A stretch of 34,839 nucleotides of DNA from a virus, in IMG/VR virus record IMGVR_UViG_3300027896_002498, positions 1-34,839 of that record. The stretch is one strand, 5' to 3'. Positions within the stretch are counted from its first letter, which is position 1, and each line of letters opens with the position of its first letter. Below the pieces are notes generated by a model, which saw nothing but the letters and a program-made list of their open reading frames with translations, was not told the DNA's origin and did no database searches. Positions 9,060 through 16,630 of this stretch are shown here, in pieces. The position numbers and the translations under genes were made by a program.

Positions 9060-9438
9060 GGGCTTGTACGCTCCGCCTGCAAGAACACAGTAAGATACCT
9101 CGTCTATCGGAAGGACTGTATCCCTCGCGCATTACCGATATGACTCGGAAGTAATTCAGATAATCCCAGTTATTAGGAGGATTTATGATTCTAATCTCAT
9201 CATTTTCTCTCACATCCATAGTCGCTGGTTGTAATTCAAATAGATTGAACCGACCTGATTCGAGACCTTGCTGCTGTGCTTCTAGTTGAGGAATTCTCCG
9301 AATATGAACTAGGTGGTCGATTCTTCTGCCTTGCGCGTTGTGATATACCATTGTTCCAGAGGGAGACGCACCGCCAACGTCATCATCCTGATCGACAAAA
9401 CGGAGGACGTCTACCCTGAAGTTCAATCCGGCGACCAT
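9046..9438 (-). CDS. Head closure-like protein
   Basis: 130 residues; ATG 9438 overlaps the adaptor stop (TAATG). A small beta-barrel-like sequence (VDVLRFVDQDDDVGGA; LFELQPATMDVRENDEIRI; YFRVISVMREG) resembles head-tail joining proteins of the gpFII/gp16 class that plug the connector after DNA packaging. An ENDEIRI strand followed by YFRVISV is typical of these barrels. Assigned from order (adaptor, closure, gp10-like, terminator) plus this pattern. Confidence 0.65.
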   Translation of the reverse strand: MVAGLNFRVDVLRFVDQDDDVGGASPSGTMVYHNAQGRRIDHLVHIRRIPQLEAQQQGLESGRFNLFELQPATMDVRENDEIRIINPPNNWDYLNYFRVISVMREGYSPSDRRGILLCSCRRSVQAHGIQ

Positions 9439-10136
9439 TACCGCCTCATCCTTGCTATGCTTCTAGCTCTCAGATTAGCAACGAGCCTGGTAATATTTTG
9501 AGAAATCGGAGATGCCCCAAAGATTGATTTTCCAAGGGCTGTTCTCTTTTCGGAATAAAGTTCGTTTGAAAACTGCACAATCCCTATTCCTCCAGGAGCC
9601 TCATTTGCCATTGACCCATCCACGCTCATATCATTTATGACCATCTGTGCCGCCATGCTAAGACACCATAACATATCAGGTTGCATAGAAGTCCCAGAGG
9701 GTAGTCCGGCATTGTAAGTAACCATCGCGCTGTAGGGTTGTAAAGAGGCTACCGGATAAGCCGTAGAGGTGATTTGGTACATCATCGGCCACGATTGAAT
9801 GTCTACAATACCGTATTTGGCATCTCGAATAAACACGGCTCTCTGCATGTCATTGGAACTGTAAACATAAGTTGTGTTCAGATTGGATTGAATTGTCACG
9901 CCGTAAATAGTGTTGATATAACCCCAATCCATCTCAAATGGATTGCCTGCGTTCCAGTTATATGACCCGCTTACGTCTGTGGGCTGTAACAAGGTATGTA
10001 AGTGGGAGGACATCTCTTTTTCTGCAATATAATAGGCGGCGGCGCGAGCGAAGGCAGTAGAAGTGCCCGTTAGCCCACCATAGTTCACAAAAATCGTATC
10101 ATTCAGGTAAAGCGGGGAATTAAACGGATATATCAT
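9438..10136 (-). CDS. Head-tail adaptor-like protein
   Basis: 232 residues from ATG 10136, with AAGGAAAT about 10 nt upstream. It is the first structural gene after the glycan island. The sequence mixes helices (FARAAAYYIAEKEMSSHLHTLL; LWCLSMAAQMVINDM) and strands, ending in a basic helix (RLVANLRARSIARMRR). In HK97-type order the gene after capsid encodes the connector adaptor that docks on the portal. Here it is separated from the capsid gene by 13.7 kb, so it needs its own promoter or read-through; a TACAAT sits at 10167-10162 on this strand. No diagnostic motif was recognised. Confidence 0.6.
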   Translation of the reverse strand: MIYPFNSPLYLNDTIFVNYGGLTGTSTAFARAAAYYIAEKEMSSHLHTLLQPTDVSGSYNWNAGNPFEMDWGYINTIYGVTIQSNLNTTYVYSSNDMQRAVFIRDAKYGIVDIQSWPMMYQITSTAYPVASLQPYSAMVTYNAGLPSGTSMQPDMLWCLSMAAQMVINDMSVDGSMANEAPGGIGIVQFSNELYSEKRTALGKSIFGASPISQNITRLVANLRARSIARMRR

Positions 10137-10176
10137 TGGATTGATTTCCTTACTATAAATTGTAGCAGAAAGAAGG

Positions 10177-10182
10177 TATAAT
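10177..10182 (+). promoter_or_regulatory. -10 element of the plus-strand glycan operon
   Basis: A consensus TATAAT lies in the 80-nt gap between divergent genes (10136 on minus, 10217 on plus), placing a transcription start near 10189, about 28 nt before the first ATG. No good -35 is seen at 16-18 nt. The context GGTATAATAGG resembles GATATAATAGG at 23059-23067 and GGTATAATATG at 34583-34591. Confidence 0.5.
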
Positions 10183-10216
10183 AGGCTAGGTCGAAAAAAG
10201 GATGATGGAGCATAAA

Positions 10217-10747
10217 ATGCGTGTGGCGGATTATTTGGCGAAAGAACTGATAAAGATTGGCGTTAGTCGGGTGTATTGCCTCCCAGGGGGATTTGTGCAA
10301 ATAGCAGATGATGCTTTCGGGAATTCTGGATTACAAATGATATGGTGCTTGGATGAGCGGGCGGCTGCATTCGCGGCTTGTGGAGAGGCGCAGTATACAG
10401 GCAAATTGTCCGTAACCTTGACTACCGCCGGACCGGGTTCTACTAATCTTCTAACCGGAATTGCCTCTGCGTGGGACGATAGTTTACCCATACTTTGTAT
10501 TTGTGGGGAGATAAACACACCAGAACTTTTCATAAAGCGTAAATATGGACTAAGAGTTGGGAGCGCGCAAGATGTGGATATGACCAGAGTAGCGCGCCCG
10601 ATTGTAAAATATGTGGAATGTGCTGAAAATGCAGTAGGGGCTAAGTGGATATTTGAACAAGCGGTCAGATATGCTTTGGAAGATCGTAGAGGGCCAGTTG
10701 CTATGGTAATACCATTGGACGTGCAGGGAATGGAGATGGTTGAATGA
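10217..10747 (+). CDS. ThDP-dependent enzyme, PYR (N-terminal) half
   Basis: 176 residues. ATG 10217 is preferred over ATGs at 10202 and 10205 because ATGGAG lies 6 nt upstream and family members begin at MRVADYLAK. This is the pyrimidine-binding domain of acetolactate-synthase-type enzymes: GVSRVYCLPGG at 15-25, the cofactor-activating Glu47 in LDERAAAFAA, and the TAGPGSTN loop at 70-77. It ends with GPVAMVIPLDVQ, the normal end of this domain, and stops before the central domain, which is in a separate gene downstream. The closest family I recognise is the YerE-like ThDP proteins of LPS/capsule loci, which transfer a two-carbon unit from pyruvate to keto-sugars. Activity would require assembly with the 10920-12014 product. 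Confidence 0.85.
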   Translation: MRVADYLAKELIKIGVSRVYCLPGGFVQIADDAFGNSGLQMIWCLDERAAAFAACGEAQYTGKLSVTLTTAGPGSTNLLTGIASAWDDSLPILCICGEINTPELFIKRKYGLRVGSAQDVDMTRVARPIVKYVECAENAVGAKWIFEQAVRYALEDRRGPVAMVIPLDVQGMEMVE

Positions 10748-10923
10748 CCTTGCTCACACAATATTTGAATGCTCCGTGGAAAAACAAAATTGCCGTTATA
10801 GTTATTGTTGCTGAACTTCCCGTTGTTGAACTTGCGGATTTGCTTTCGTGGATTTCCGATAAATTATATTCTTTTGTAAATTTTATGCAACGATGGATGG
10901 AATTTTGGACGGGGTTAAGATGA
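10744..10923 (+). CDS. 59-residue protein between the two ThDP halves
   Basis: ATG 10744 overlaps the stop of the PYR gene (ATGA) and its own TGA at 10921-10923 overlaps ATG 10920 of the next gene (ATGA). Both 4-nt couplings fit this frame exactly, which is the main reason to call it. The product begins MTLLTQYLNAPWKNK, then has a hydrophobic stretch (IAVIVIVAELPVVELADLL) and an aromatic amphipathic tail (SWISDKLYSFVNF..RW). It does not resemble the short linker that normally joins PYR and central domains. It could be a membrane-associated or subunit-bridging peptide. No family recognised. Confidence 0.55.
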   Translation: MTLLTQYLNAPWKNKIAVIVIVAELPVVELADLLSWISDKLYSFVNFMQRWMEFWTGLR

Positions 10924-12014
10924 GTGGGATTCCAGAACTTCTTGAAGTATGGCTTGGGTCAACACGTCCCGTGATTTTGATAGGAGCGGGGGCAAGAAAG
11001 GCGTCTTCTGAAATTATCTCTTTCGCTGAGAAATGGGACATCCCTATCCTTACGACGTGGAATGCAATTGACTTGATTGAGTGGGAGCATCCTTTATTTA
11101 TAGGTAGGCCCGGAATTGTAGCAACAAGGGCGGCGAATAACGCTTTACAGGGTTGTGACCTATTATTGTCAATTGGGGCTAGGCTAGACCCCAACACGAT
11201 TGCTTTCAAGTATGAAAATCTTGCTCCGAGAGCAAAAAAAGTCTTAGTGGACATAGATTTGAACGAGGCATTAAAAATACCCAATCTTGATTTATATGTT
11301 CACATGGACTCTTTGAAGTTCATTCAGGAATTGAATAAACATGAATTTATCTCGTATGGAGAATGGCCAAAAAGGTGTCAGGATTGGAAGTCTAAATACG
11401 GTCCAGAAATACACACTATTACCGTTCAACTATGCGAGGAATTGGGAAAGTCTTTAACTTCAGACGATGTACTTGTCTTAGATACTGCCGGTGGAGCAGG
11501 GGGGACCATCTTCCCCGCCTTTTTCAAGCAACCAAAGGGAATGAGAGTCATTTTATCATCTTGTGGTTTGGGTTCAATGGGAGGAGGAATACCGTCTGCC
11601 ATTGGCGTATCTCTTGCTTCTCAAAAGAGAGTGATTCTTATTGAGGGCGATGGGTCTTTCTGTCAGTGTATGCAGGAATTAGAGGTAATACATCGTCTGA
11701 ATTTGAATATTATTATATTCATCATTGAAAACGGGGGTTATGCCTCTACTCGTAGTTCTGAGATGAGGGCGTTTGGCAGAGAGGGGCAAGGAAGGTCGTT
11801 CCCAAATATCTTAGATATTGCAACAGCATTCAAAATAAACTCGGACGAGATATATAGTTTTATCCCCAATTATATTTATATGGCTTTGTTTACTGGCATT
11901 CATGGACCGCACTTATTTGTTGTCCATGCACCGTCAGAAGAGTTGGCGTTGCCAAGAGTTCTTTTCGATGGAAAGGGACGATTGGATTTGATGGCACCCT
12001 ACGAGGCAAAATGA
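10920..12014 (+). CDS. ThDP-dependent enzyme, central and PP (C-terminal) half
   Basis: 364 residues from ATG 10920 (ATGA overlap); an in-frame ATG at 10893 lies inside the small upstream gene. Residues 1-135 are the central Rossmann-like domain (STRPVILIGAGA, TTWNAIDLI, FIGRPGIVATRAANN, LLLSIGARLD), which match LPS-locus ThDP proteins closely. Residues ~165-330 are the PP domain with CGLGSMGGGIPSAIG, the GDG motif at 243-245, and ENGGY (Asn271 as Mg ligand), spaced as in active enzymes. Together with the 10217 gene all cofactor-binding residues are present, so a split but potentially working carboligase or decarboxylase is inferred. Confidence 0.87.
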   Translation: MSGIPELLEVWLGSTRPVILIGAGARKASSEIISFAEKWDIPILTTWNAIDLIEWEHPLFIGRPGIVATRAANNALQGCDLLLSIGARLDPNTIAFKYENLAPRAKKVLVDIDLNEALKIPNLDLYVHMDSLKFIQELNKHEFISYGEWPKRCQDWKSKYGPEIHTITVQLCEELGKSLTSDDVLVLDTAGGAGGTIFPAFFKQPKGMRVILSSCGLGSMGGGIPSAIGVSLASQKRVILIEGDGSFCQCMQELEVIHRLNLNIIIFIIENGGYASTRSSEMRAFGREGQGRSFPNILDIATAFKINSDEIYSFIPNYIYMALFTGIHGPHLFVVHAPSEELALPRVLFDGKGRLDLMAPYEAK

Positions 12015-12985
12015 GAGTATTACTGACCGGACACGATGGTTATATAGGCAGTGTTATGAGGTCTATGCTGACGGGGGCTGGACATACAGTTGTCGGACTG
12101 GACACGTTCTATTTCTCTGACAACAAACACGGTGCGCTAGATTTAGACGTTCGCGAAGTAAGAGGAATTGAGGGGGGTGACGCCATAATCCATCTAGCCG
12201 CTCTTTCAAATGACCCAATGGGAGAAATGAATCCAGAACTCACTTACAATATCAATCGTTGGGCTGCTGGCAATCTCGCGTGGTTTGCAAGAGATTCTGG
12301 AATAAAACGATTTTTGTTCTCTTCTTCTTGTAGCGTTTATGGAATATCAGATGGATTTGCTGATGAGCAATCGCCTATTGATCCATTGTCTGCTTATGCA
12401 ATCTCAAAGGCTAAGGCTGAAGAAGATTTGATGAAACTAGCCAATGATGATTTTAGCCCAGTCATTCTTCGTAACGCTACTGCCTTCGGTTGGTCGCCAA
12501 ACTTTCGCTCAGACTTGGTTCTTAATACCATGACATGCGCTGCTTATTCTCAAAATTACATAAACATTGTTGGAGATGGGACACAGTGGAGGCCGCTGGT
12601 TCACGTGCAGGATATTTGTAAAGCCTTCTTGCTTGCCCTGGAAGCACCTAAAGAAAAAGTCCATAACCAGATATTCAACATTGGAACGAGGAATTATCAA
12701 GTAAAAGCCGTTGCATCAGCGGTTGCAGAATTGTTTCCGAGTTGTATCGTAACTAATTCAGAGAACAAAGACATTGACCCACGGAGTTATCAAGTTGATT
12801 TTAGTAAAGCAAAGAGAGAACTTGGGTTTACCCCAAAATGGAGTCCGTATGATGGAGTAGTGGAACTGAAAAATATGTTCGATACTCTCGATCTGCACGA
12901 TTTCTCTGGCTATGTAAGACTTGCCAAACTAAAATCATTGATGGAAGATGGGAAGATAGATAAAGATTTGAGGTGGATAAAATGA
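12011..12985 (+). CDS. NAD-dependent epimerase/dehydratase (extended SDR)
   Basis: 324 residues, ATGA-coupled to the ThDP gene. The N-terminal Rossmann motif is G7-H-D-G10-Y-I-G13, followed by HLAALS at 61-66, the catalytic Ser in SSSCSVYG (104-111) and Y129-A-I-S-K133. GDGTQWRPLVHVQDI and FNIGT are typical sugar-nucleotide binding segments of GalE/RmlB-like enzymes. Length is normal. It probably epimerises, dehydrates or reduces a nucleotide sugar; the exact substrate cannot be read from sequence. In comparable LPS loci such an SDR follows the ThDP protein. Confidence 0.88.
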   Translation: MRVLLTGHDGYIGSVMRSMLTGAGHTVVGLDTFYFSDNKHGALDLDVREVRGIEGGDAIIHLAALSNDPMGEMNPELTYNINRWAAGNLAWFARDSGIKRFLFSSSCSVYGISDGFADEQSPIDPLSAYAISKAKAEEDLMKLANDDFSPVILRNATAFGWSPNFRSDLVLNTMTCAAYSQNYINIVGDGTQWRPLVHVQDICKAFLLALEAPKEKVHNQIFNIGTRNYQVKAVASAVAELFPSCIVTNSENKDIDPRSYQVDFSKAKRELGFTPKWSPYDGVVELKNMFDTLDLHDFSGYVRLAKLKSLMEDGKIDKDLRWIK

Positions 12986-13686
12986 ATGTGTTATGTACCG
13001 GAGGGACGGGGTTTTGTGGGACATGGATGGATAAAACCAAGCCCGAAAATGTCTTTTTTGTTATGCAAGACCATGACGCATACAAGACAGATTGGGAGAC
13101 GGCAAAGTGGGACTATATCGTTCATCTTGCTCCAATATCTCCCAAACGGATATTGGATTATGCCCAAGAGCATAAAACCCGCGTCCTCTTTGCCTCTTCT
13201 GGTGCTATCTATGAAGGACAAGGCAAATACGCCGACGATAAGCGCACCTGGGAAAAGGAATGTCTTGATAGTGGAGTAGATTGTGTAACCGCCCGTCTAT
13301 TTGCCACATCTGGATTGCCTTTTCAAAAAAATAAAGCTCTTTCAGCGTTTGTTGAAAATGCCTTAAAGGGTGAAAAACTACAAGTGTGGGGAAATGGATT
13401 AACGGTGCGTTCTTATTTATACGGGGAAGAAGTTGGTAAGGCGTTTTGGAGAATATTATTAGACGGTGAGGGTGCCTACAATGTCGGTTCAATGACTCCG
13501 TATTCTATGGGGGAGGTTGCCGAAATGGTTGCGTCCATTGTCCCCGCCAAAATAGAATATGTAGAACATGAAGAAATGCCGACTCCTATTTATTATGTTC
13601 CAAGAAACATAGAGCCTATGTTAGCGTTGGGATGCAAAGAAATTGTTCCTCTAAAAGAAGCAATAAAAAGGATGGTAAAAGGATGA
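12982..13686 (+). CDS. Short SDR, nucleotide-sugar reductase/epimerase-like
   Basis: 234 residues from ATG 12982 (ATGA overlap; an in-frame GTG at 12973 was rejected). TGGTGFCG gives the nucleotide-binding loop, ASSGAIYEG the Ser region, and Y83-A-D-D-K87 the catalytic pair. It is about 70-90 residues shorter than usual extended SDRs: the strands after the first loop are compressed (PENVFFVMQDHDAYKTDWET directly precedes YIVHLAP). The C-terminus (YNVGSMTPYSMGEVAEMV) keeps the family pattern. It likely acts after the preceding SDR in the same sugar pathway; specificity is unknown. Confidence 0.8.
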   Translation: MNVLCTGGTGFCGTWMDKTKPENVFFVMQDHDAYKTDWETAKWDYIVHLAPISPKRILDYAQEHKTRVLFASSGAIYEGQGKYADDKRTWEKECLDSGVDCVTARLFATSGLPFQKNKALSAFVENALKGEKLQVWGNGLTVRSYLYGEEVGKAFWRILLDGEGAYNVGSMTPYSMGEVAEMVASIVPAKIEYVEHEEMPTPIYYVPRNIEPMLALGCKEIVPLKEAIKRMVKG

Positions 13687-13961
13687 AGGAAATACCATTA
13701 ACACAAGGAAAGGTTGCAATAGTTGACGATGAAGATTACAAATGGCTGAACCAGTGGAAATGGTGCATGGATTCTGGAGGATACGCTAAAAGGTCTGAGA
13801 AAAGATCTGAAACAAAAAAACAATATCGCAGAGAAATACTTATGCACCGTTTTATAATGGATTCTCCCGAAGGAAGGGAAGATGCAGCCAGCGCCTATGA
13901 CGAAATGGCAAAAAAATTACACGGAAAATATGCAAGCCTAAATTTCACAGAAGGAGTATAA
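13683..13961 (+). CDS. Remnant of an HNH-AP2 homing endonuclease (internal deletion)
   Basis: 92 residues, ATG 13683 coupled to the SDR stop (ATGA). The start (KEIPLTQGKVAIVDDEDYKWL.QWKW, then ILMHR) is the hallmark beginning of phage HNH-AP2 endonucleases. The end (EDAASAYDEMAKKLHGKYA.LNF) is the final helix and strand of an AP2 DNA-binding domain. The part that should lie between residues ~63 and 65, namely the HNH catalytic core (DH.N...DNR..NLR) and most of AP2, is missing. The frame stays open across the junction, so a short protein may still be made, but it cannot be a nuclease. It points to past invasion of the operon by a mobile endonuclease. Confidence 0.72.
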   Translation: MKEIPLTQGKVAIVDDEDYKWLNQWKWCMDSGGYAKRSEKRSETKKQYRREILMHRFIMDSPEGREDAASAYDEMAKKLHGKYASLNFTEGV

Positions 13962-13964
13962 AAA

Positions 13965-14981
13965 ATGCGCGCATGTCCTGTTTGTGGCAGTATGAATCGA
14001 GTAGAGGGTTGGACAATGGAATTTGTTGTTCCCGATGGATGGGAATTGCCGACAAAAAATACAATATGTTTATGCGATGATTGTCAAATGATTTATTATT
14101 CCAGCGACAAAACGCAAAAAGACTACGATGCGTATTATCAATTCCGATACGATTCGGAACTTACTCTCTCTGGAGAGGAAACCCATCATAGACTTGACGA
14201 CCTGATTGATTTTGTCATGGATGCCGAGGAAAGAAAAGATGCTCGTATTGTAGATTTCGGAGGGACGGAGGGATATGTCGAAAGACAATTACGGAAATTT
14301 GGATATAAAGACGTAACTACTGTGAACGTGGGCGATGAATTGCCCGAAGGAATAGACTTGCTTATCGCCTCCCATGTCCTGGAGCATGTCTATGATTTGA
14401 AACCGGTGATGGATAAACTGACCTCCCATCTCAATGCCGGGGCTAAATTTGTGATAGACATACCCGATTCTGCTCAAATGGTCAGGATTAACACCTTGCC
14501 CATCATGGATTATTCCCAAAAGCATGTTAATCACTTTACTACTCGTACTATCAATGCCTTGTTAAAACAATACGATTTTTATCCTACAACTATTCATAAT
14601 TACGTTGTCCTGAGCCACAATTATCCTGCTTTTCGTATCCTGTACGAAAAACCGAACGAGGTGGGAACTTACTACCGCGCTAAAGAGTGGTGCGAGTCCA
14701 ATATTGAAGCCAAGATAAAGAAGATGAAAGGAGTTTCCGGACCCGTAGTGGTGTGGGGGGTTGGGGATATTTGCCTTTTGCTTTTAGAGCAAGTGCCTCT
14801 GGATGTTATTCACTACGTAGATATTGACCCCACTTTCAAAAATCAGACCATTAAAGGTATTCCAGTTTACGACCATTGTGAATCAGATGCCCCAATTGTG
14901 GTAATTGCCCAGATGCAAAAGCAATTAGTAATTGATAGTATCGCCAAAGCCGGACTATCTAATAAAGTTATCGTGATATGA
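13965..14981 (+). CDS. Sugar C-methyltransferase-like SAM methyltransferase
   Basis: 338 residues with a good AGGAG site. Three parts are visible: an N-terminal zinc-binding segment (C4-P-V-C7 and C37-D-D-C40), a class I SAM domain with IVDFGGTEG (95-103) and the HVLEH motif near 137-141, and a C-terminal Rossmann-like lobe (VVVWGVGDIC; VIHYVDIDP; VVVIAQM). This layout matches the TylC3/NovU-type C-methyltransferases that add a branch methyl to nucleotide-activated keto-deoxysugars. Such genes neighbour YerE-like ThDP proteins and SDRs in O-antigen loci, consistent with its position. Confidence 0.85.
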   Translation: MRACPVCGSMNRVEGWTMEFVVPDGWELPTKNTICLCDDCQMIYYSSDKTQKDYDAYYQFRYDSELTLSGEETHHRLDDLIDFVMDAEERKDARIVDFGGTEGYVERQLRKFGYKDVTTVNVGDELPEGIDLLIASHVLEHVYDLKPVMDKLTSHLNAGAKFVIDIPDSAQMVRINTLPIMDYSQKHVNHFTTRTINALLKQYDFYPTTIHNYVVLSHNYPAFRILYEKPNEVGTYYRAKEWCESNIEAKIKKMKGVSGPVVVWGVGDICLLLLEQVPLDVIHYVDIDPTFKNQTIKGIPVYDHCESDAPIVVIAQMQKQLVIDSIAKAGLSNKVIVI

Positions 14982-15805
14982 AAGTCGCTCTTTGTCTTTA
15001 CGGCCAACCGAGAACCTATTCGTTCTGCGCCCCATCCGTCTATCGCCATTTAATAGAACCGTACAAACCGGACATTTTTCTTTGTACAGACGATTCCGGG
15101 CCAGACATGCAGGAAACCTATAAACCTACCAGGATGGAAATATATTCTCCCGAAGAACAAATGGCAAAGATCGGCGATAGGATAAATTGGTACGGGGATG
15201 AAGTACCAAATCCCGGCCCGTATAAAGACTACCCCATCCATCCCAAGGGCGATCTAATGCTTCTTTTCAAAATGTGGCGCTGTAGGGAGATGATGCGAGA
15301 ATATGAAACCAAACACGGGGAATACAATGTTGTTATTGGTACAAGATTCGACGCCAAGTTTTTATCCATTCAGCCTATTACCAAACCTAAAAAGAACACG
15401 ATTTATATCCCGAAAGTAGATGCTTTTGGAAAAGAAGCGGTAAATGGTATCCATTGGGGAATGGGCTATTGTATGCACATCTGGTGGTGCGATTCAGTTA
15501 CCGGAGCTACTACGCTTAATTCTTATAGTTGGTCAGATGAATGTTACCGAGAAACAGGACAATGGTGCGGGGAATCAATGACAAAGCACTTCTTCGACAA
15601 GATGAAAATAAACGTGGCATATACAGATGTCAAGTTCATGCTTATTCGAGGAACAAGCGACAATCCTTTAGAGGGATTGCCGCCATGGAATCCTCTGTCA
15701 AAGACATGTCATCCCGAATACTTGGCAAAACCGTGGGAAAAAGATATTATTAAACATACTCCCCATAAAGAAGAACCTCTTCACGCCGAGGGATTTTTTT
15801 GGTAG
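14978..15805 (+). CDS. Glycosyltransferase-like protein (MKVALCLYGQPRTY family)
   Basis: 275 residues, ATGA-coupled to the methyltransferase. The start MKVALCLYGQPRTY and PDIFLCTDDSG match a family of surface-polysaccharide proteins beginning K.ALC.SGQ.R.Y. that occurs among glycosyltransferases. VVIGTRFDAKF provides an R.D pair as a possible donor-binding acid. Residues 150-200 are Trp/Cys-rich (MGYCMHIWWCD). There is no membrane segment. It is the last gene of the plus-strand operon, and its stop abuts the stop of the convergent gene. Transferase activity is inferred from family resemblance and context. Confidence 0.65.
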   Translation: MKVALCLYGQPRTYSFCAPSVYRHLIEPYKPDIFLCTDDSGPDMQETYKPTRMEIYSPEEQMAKIGDRINWYGDEVPNPGPYKDYPIHPKGDLMLLFKMWRCREMMREYETKHGEYNVVIGTRFDAKFLSIQPITKPKKNTIYIPKVDAFGKEAVNGIHWGMGYCMHIWWCDSVTGATTLNSYSWSDECYRETGQWCGESMTKHFFDKMKINVAYTDVKFMLIRGTSDNPLEGLPPWNPLSKTCHPEYLAKPWEKDIIKHTPHKEEPLHAEGFFW

Positions 15806-16630
15806 TTAAAATATTTCAAATTCTGACCATCTAAAGTCATTTGGATGCCTTACGTGCAGGAGCATCTCGTTATACTGTAATGGGGGACGTTCTACTTGAC
15901 GCATTGAACTGCCTACATAGTGATATGCCTGTGCGTCAGTATCAATGAAAACTTTATGCCCATTCTTTGCAATGGTCATGCAAAGGTCTACATCCTCAAA
16001 GTAACCAGTTCCATAGCCTTCAAAGAACCCACCGGCTTGCTCAAAGACCTTGCGCCTGACTATAAAAAACCCGCCACAAATAGATGCAACCTCTCTGGAA
16101 ACACGGCACTTGGGATTATCCGCTGACCAACCCAAGAATGGATGGGTTATTGCCCCACGTATAGTTATCCCATGCCCGACGTGTTGTACAGTACCAGCGG
16201 GACCGGATTCGTTTGAGTCTAACGGGAATAGCGTTTTTATGCCACATATCCCGATGGTCTGGTCATTCATCCGCTTTATAAGCGTACTAAGACAACCCGG
16301 CTTCAAAATCACATCATCGTGGAGGAAAAAAGCTAAGGGTGCGTGTCCAGAACGAATAACGCGATTTGCTCCCATCGGAAAACCAAGCCTCTGCGGAGAG
16401 GAGGTTCTACGGGTCATCGGGGGCAAATCTGTCAGGATTCTCTCCTGTTCTACAATACTTTGTGGAGGAACTGGGCCATTCTGAAAGACAATTAACCGAG
16501 ATGGGACGGTCTTTATCTCCTCTTTAATGGCATTAACACACTTCTCGAATATCTCCATCTTGACCATTCCACAGGTCAAGAGACAGACATCAACTAGGTT
16601 TTGGGGTGCTTGGCTGTTTGTGCGCGACAT
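15806..16630 (-). CDS. Family 2 glycosyltransferase (rhamnosyltransferase-like)
   Basis: 274 residues. LVDVCLLTCG opens the GT-A fold, LGFPMGANRVI is the G...G.N...nucleotide-binding turn, HDDVIL is the DXD-type metal site, and GYFEDVDLCMTIAKNGHKV is the acceptor/catalytic ED motif followed by a Y.H end. Start ATG 16630 overlaps the upstream GT4 gene by 41 nt; no shorter plausible start is present. It transfers a sugar to a glycan acceptor, probably in the host cytoplasm; no transmembrane helix is seen. Confidence 0.87.
   Translation of the reverse strand: MSRTNSQAPQNLVDVCLLTCGMVKMEIFEKCVNAIKEEIKTVPSRLIVFQNGPVPPQSIVEQERILTDLPPMTRRTSSPQRLGFPMGANRVIRSGHAPLAFFLHDDVILKPGCLSTLIKRMNDQTIGICGIKTLFPLDSNESGPAGTVQHVGHGITIRGAITHPFLGWSADNPKCRVSREVASICGGFFIVRRKVFEQAGGFFEGYGTGYFEDVDLCMTIAKNGHKVFIDTDAQAYHYVGSSMRQVERPPLQYNEMLLHVRHPNDFRWSEFEIF

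Noticed and set aside
10231-10761. 176-codon minus-strand frame opposite the ThDP PYR gene
   Set aside because: The plus frame carries intact ThDP motifs; the minus frame is a codon-shadow without coupling or ribosome site.
10744-10923. Sequencing frameshift as explanation of the split ThDP gene
   Set aside because: Two exact ATGA overlaps and a non-linker peptide between the halves argue for real genes. Not fully excluded without reads.
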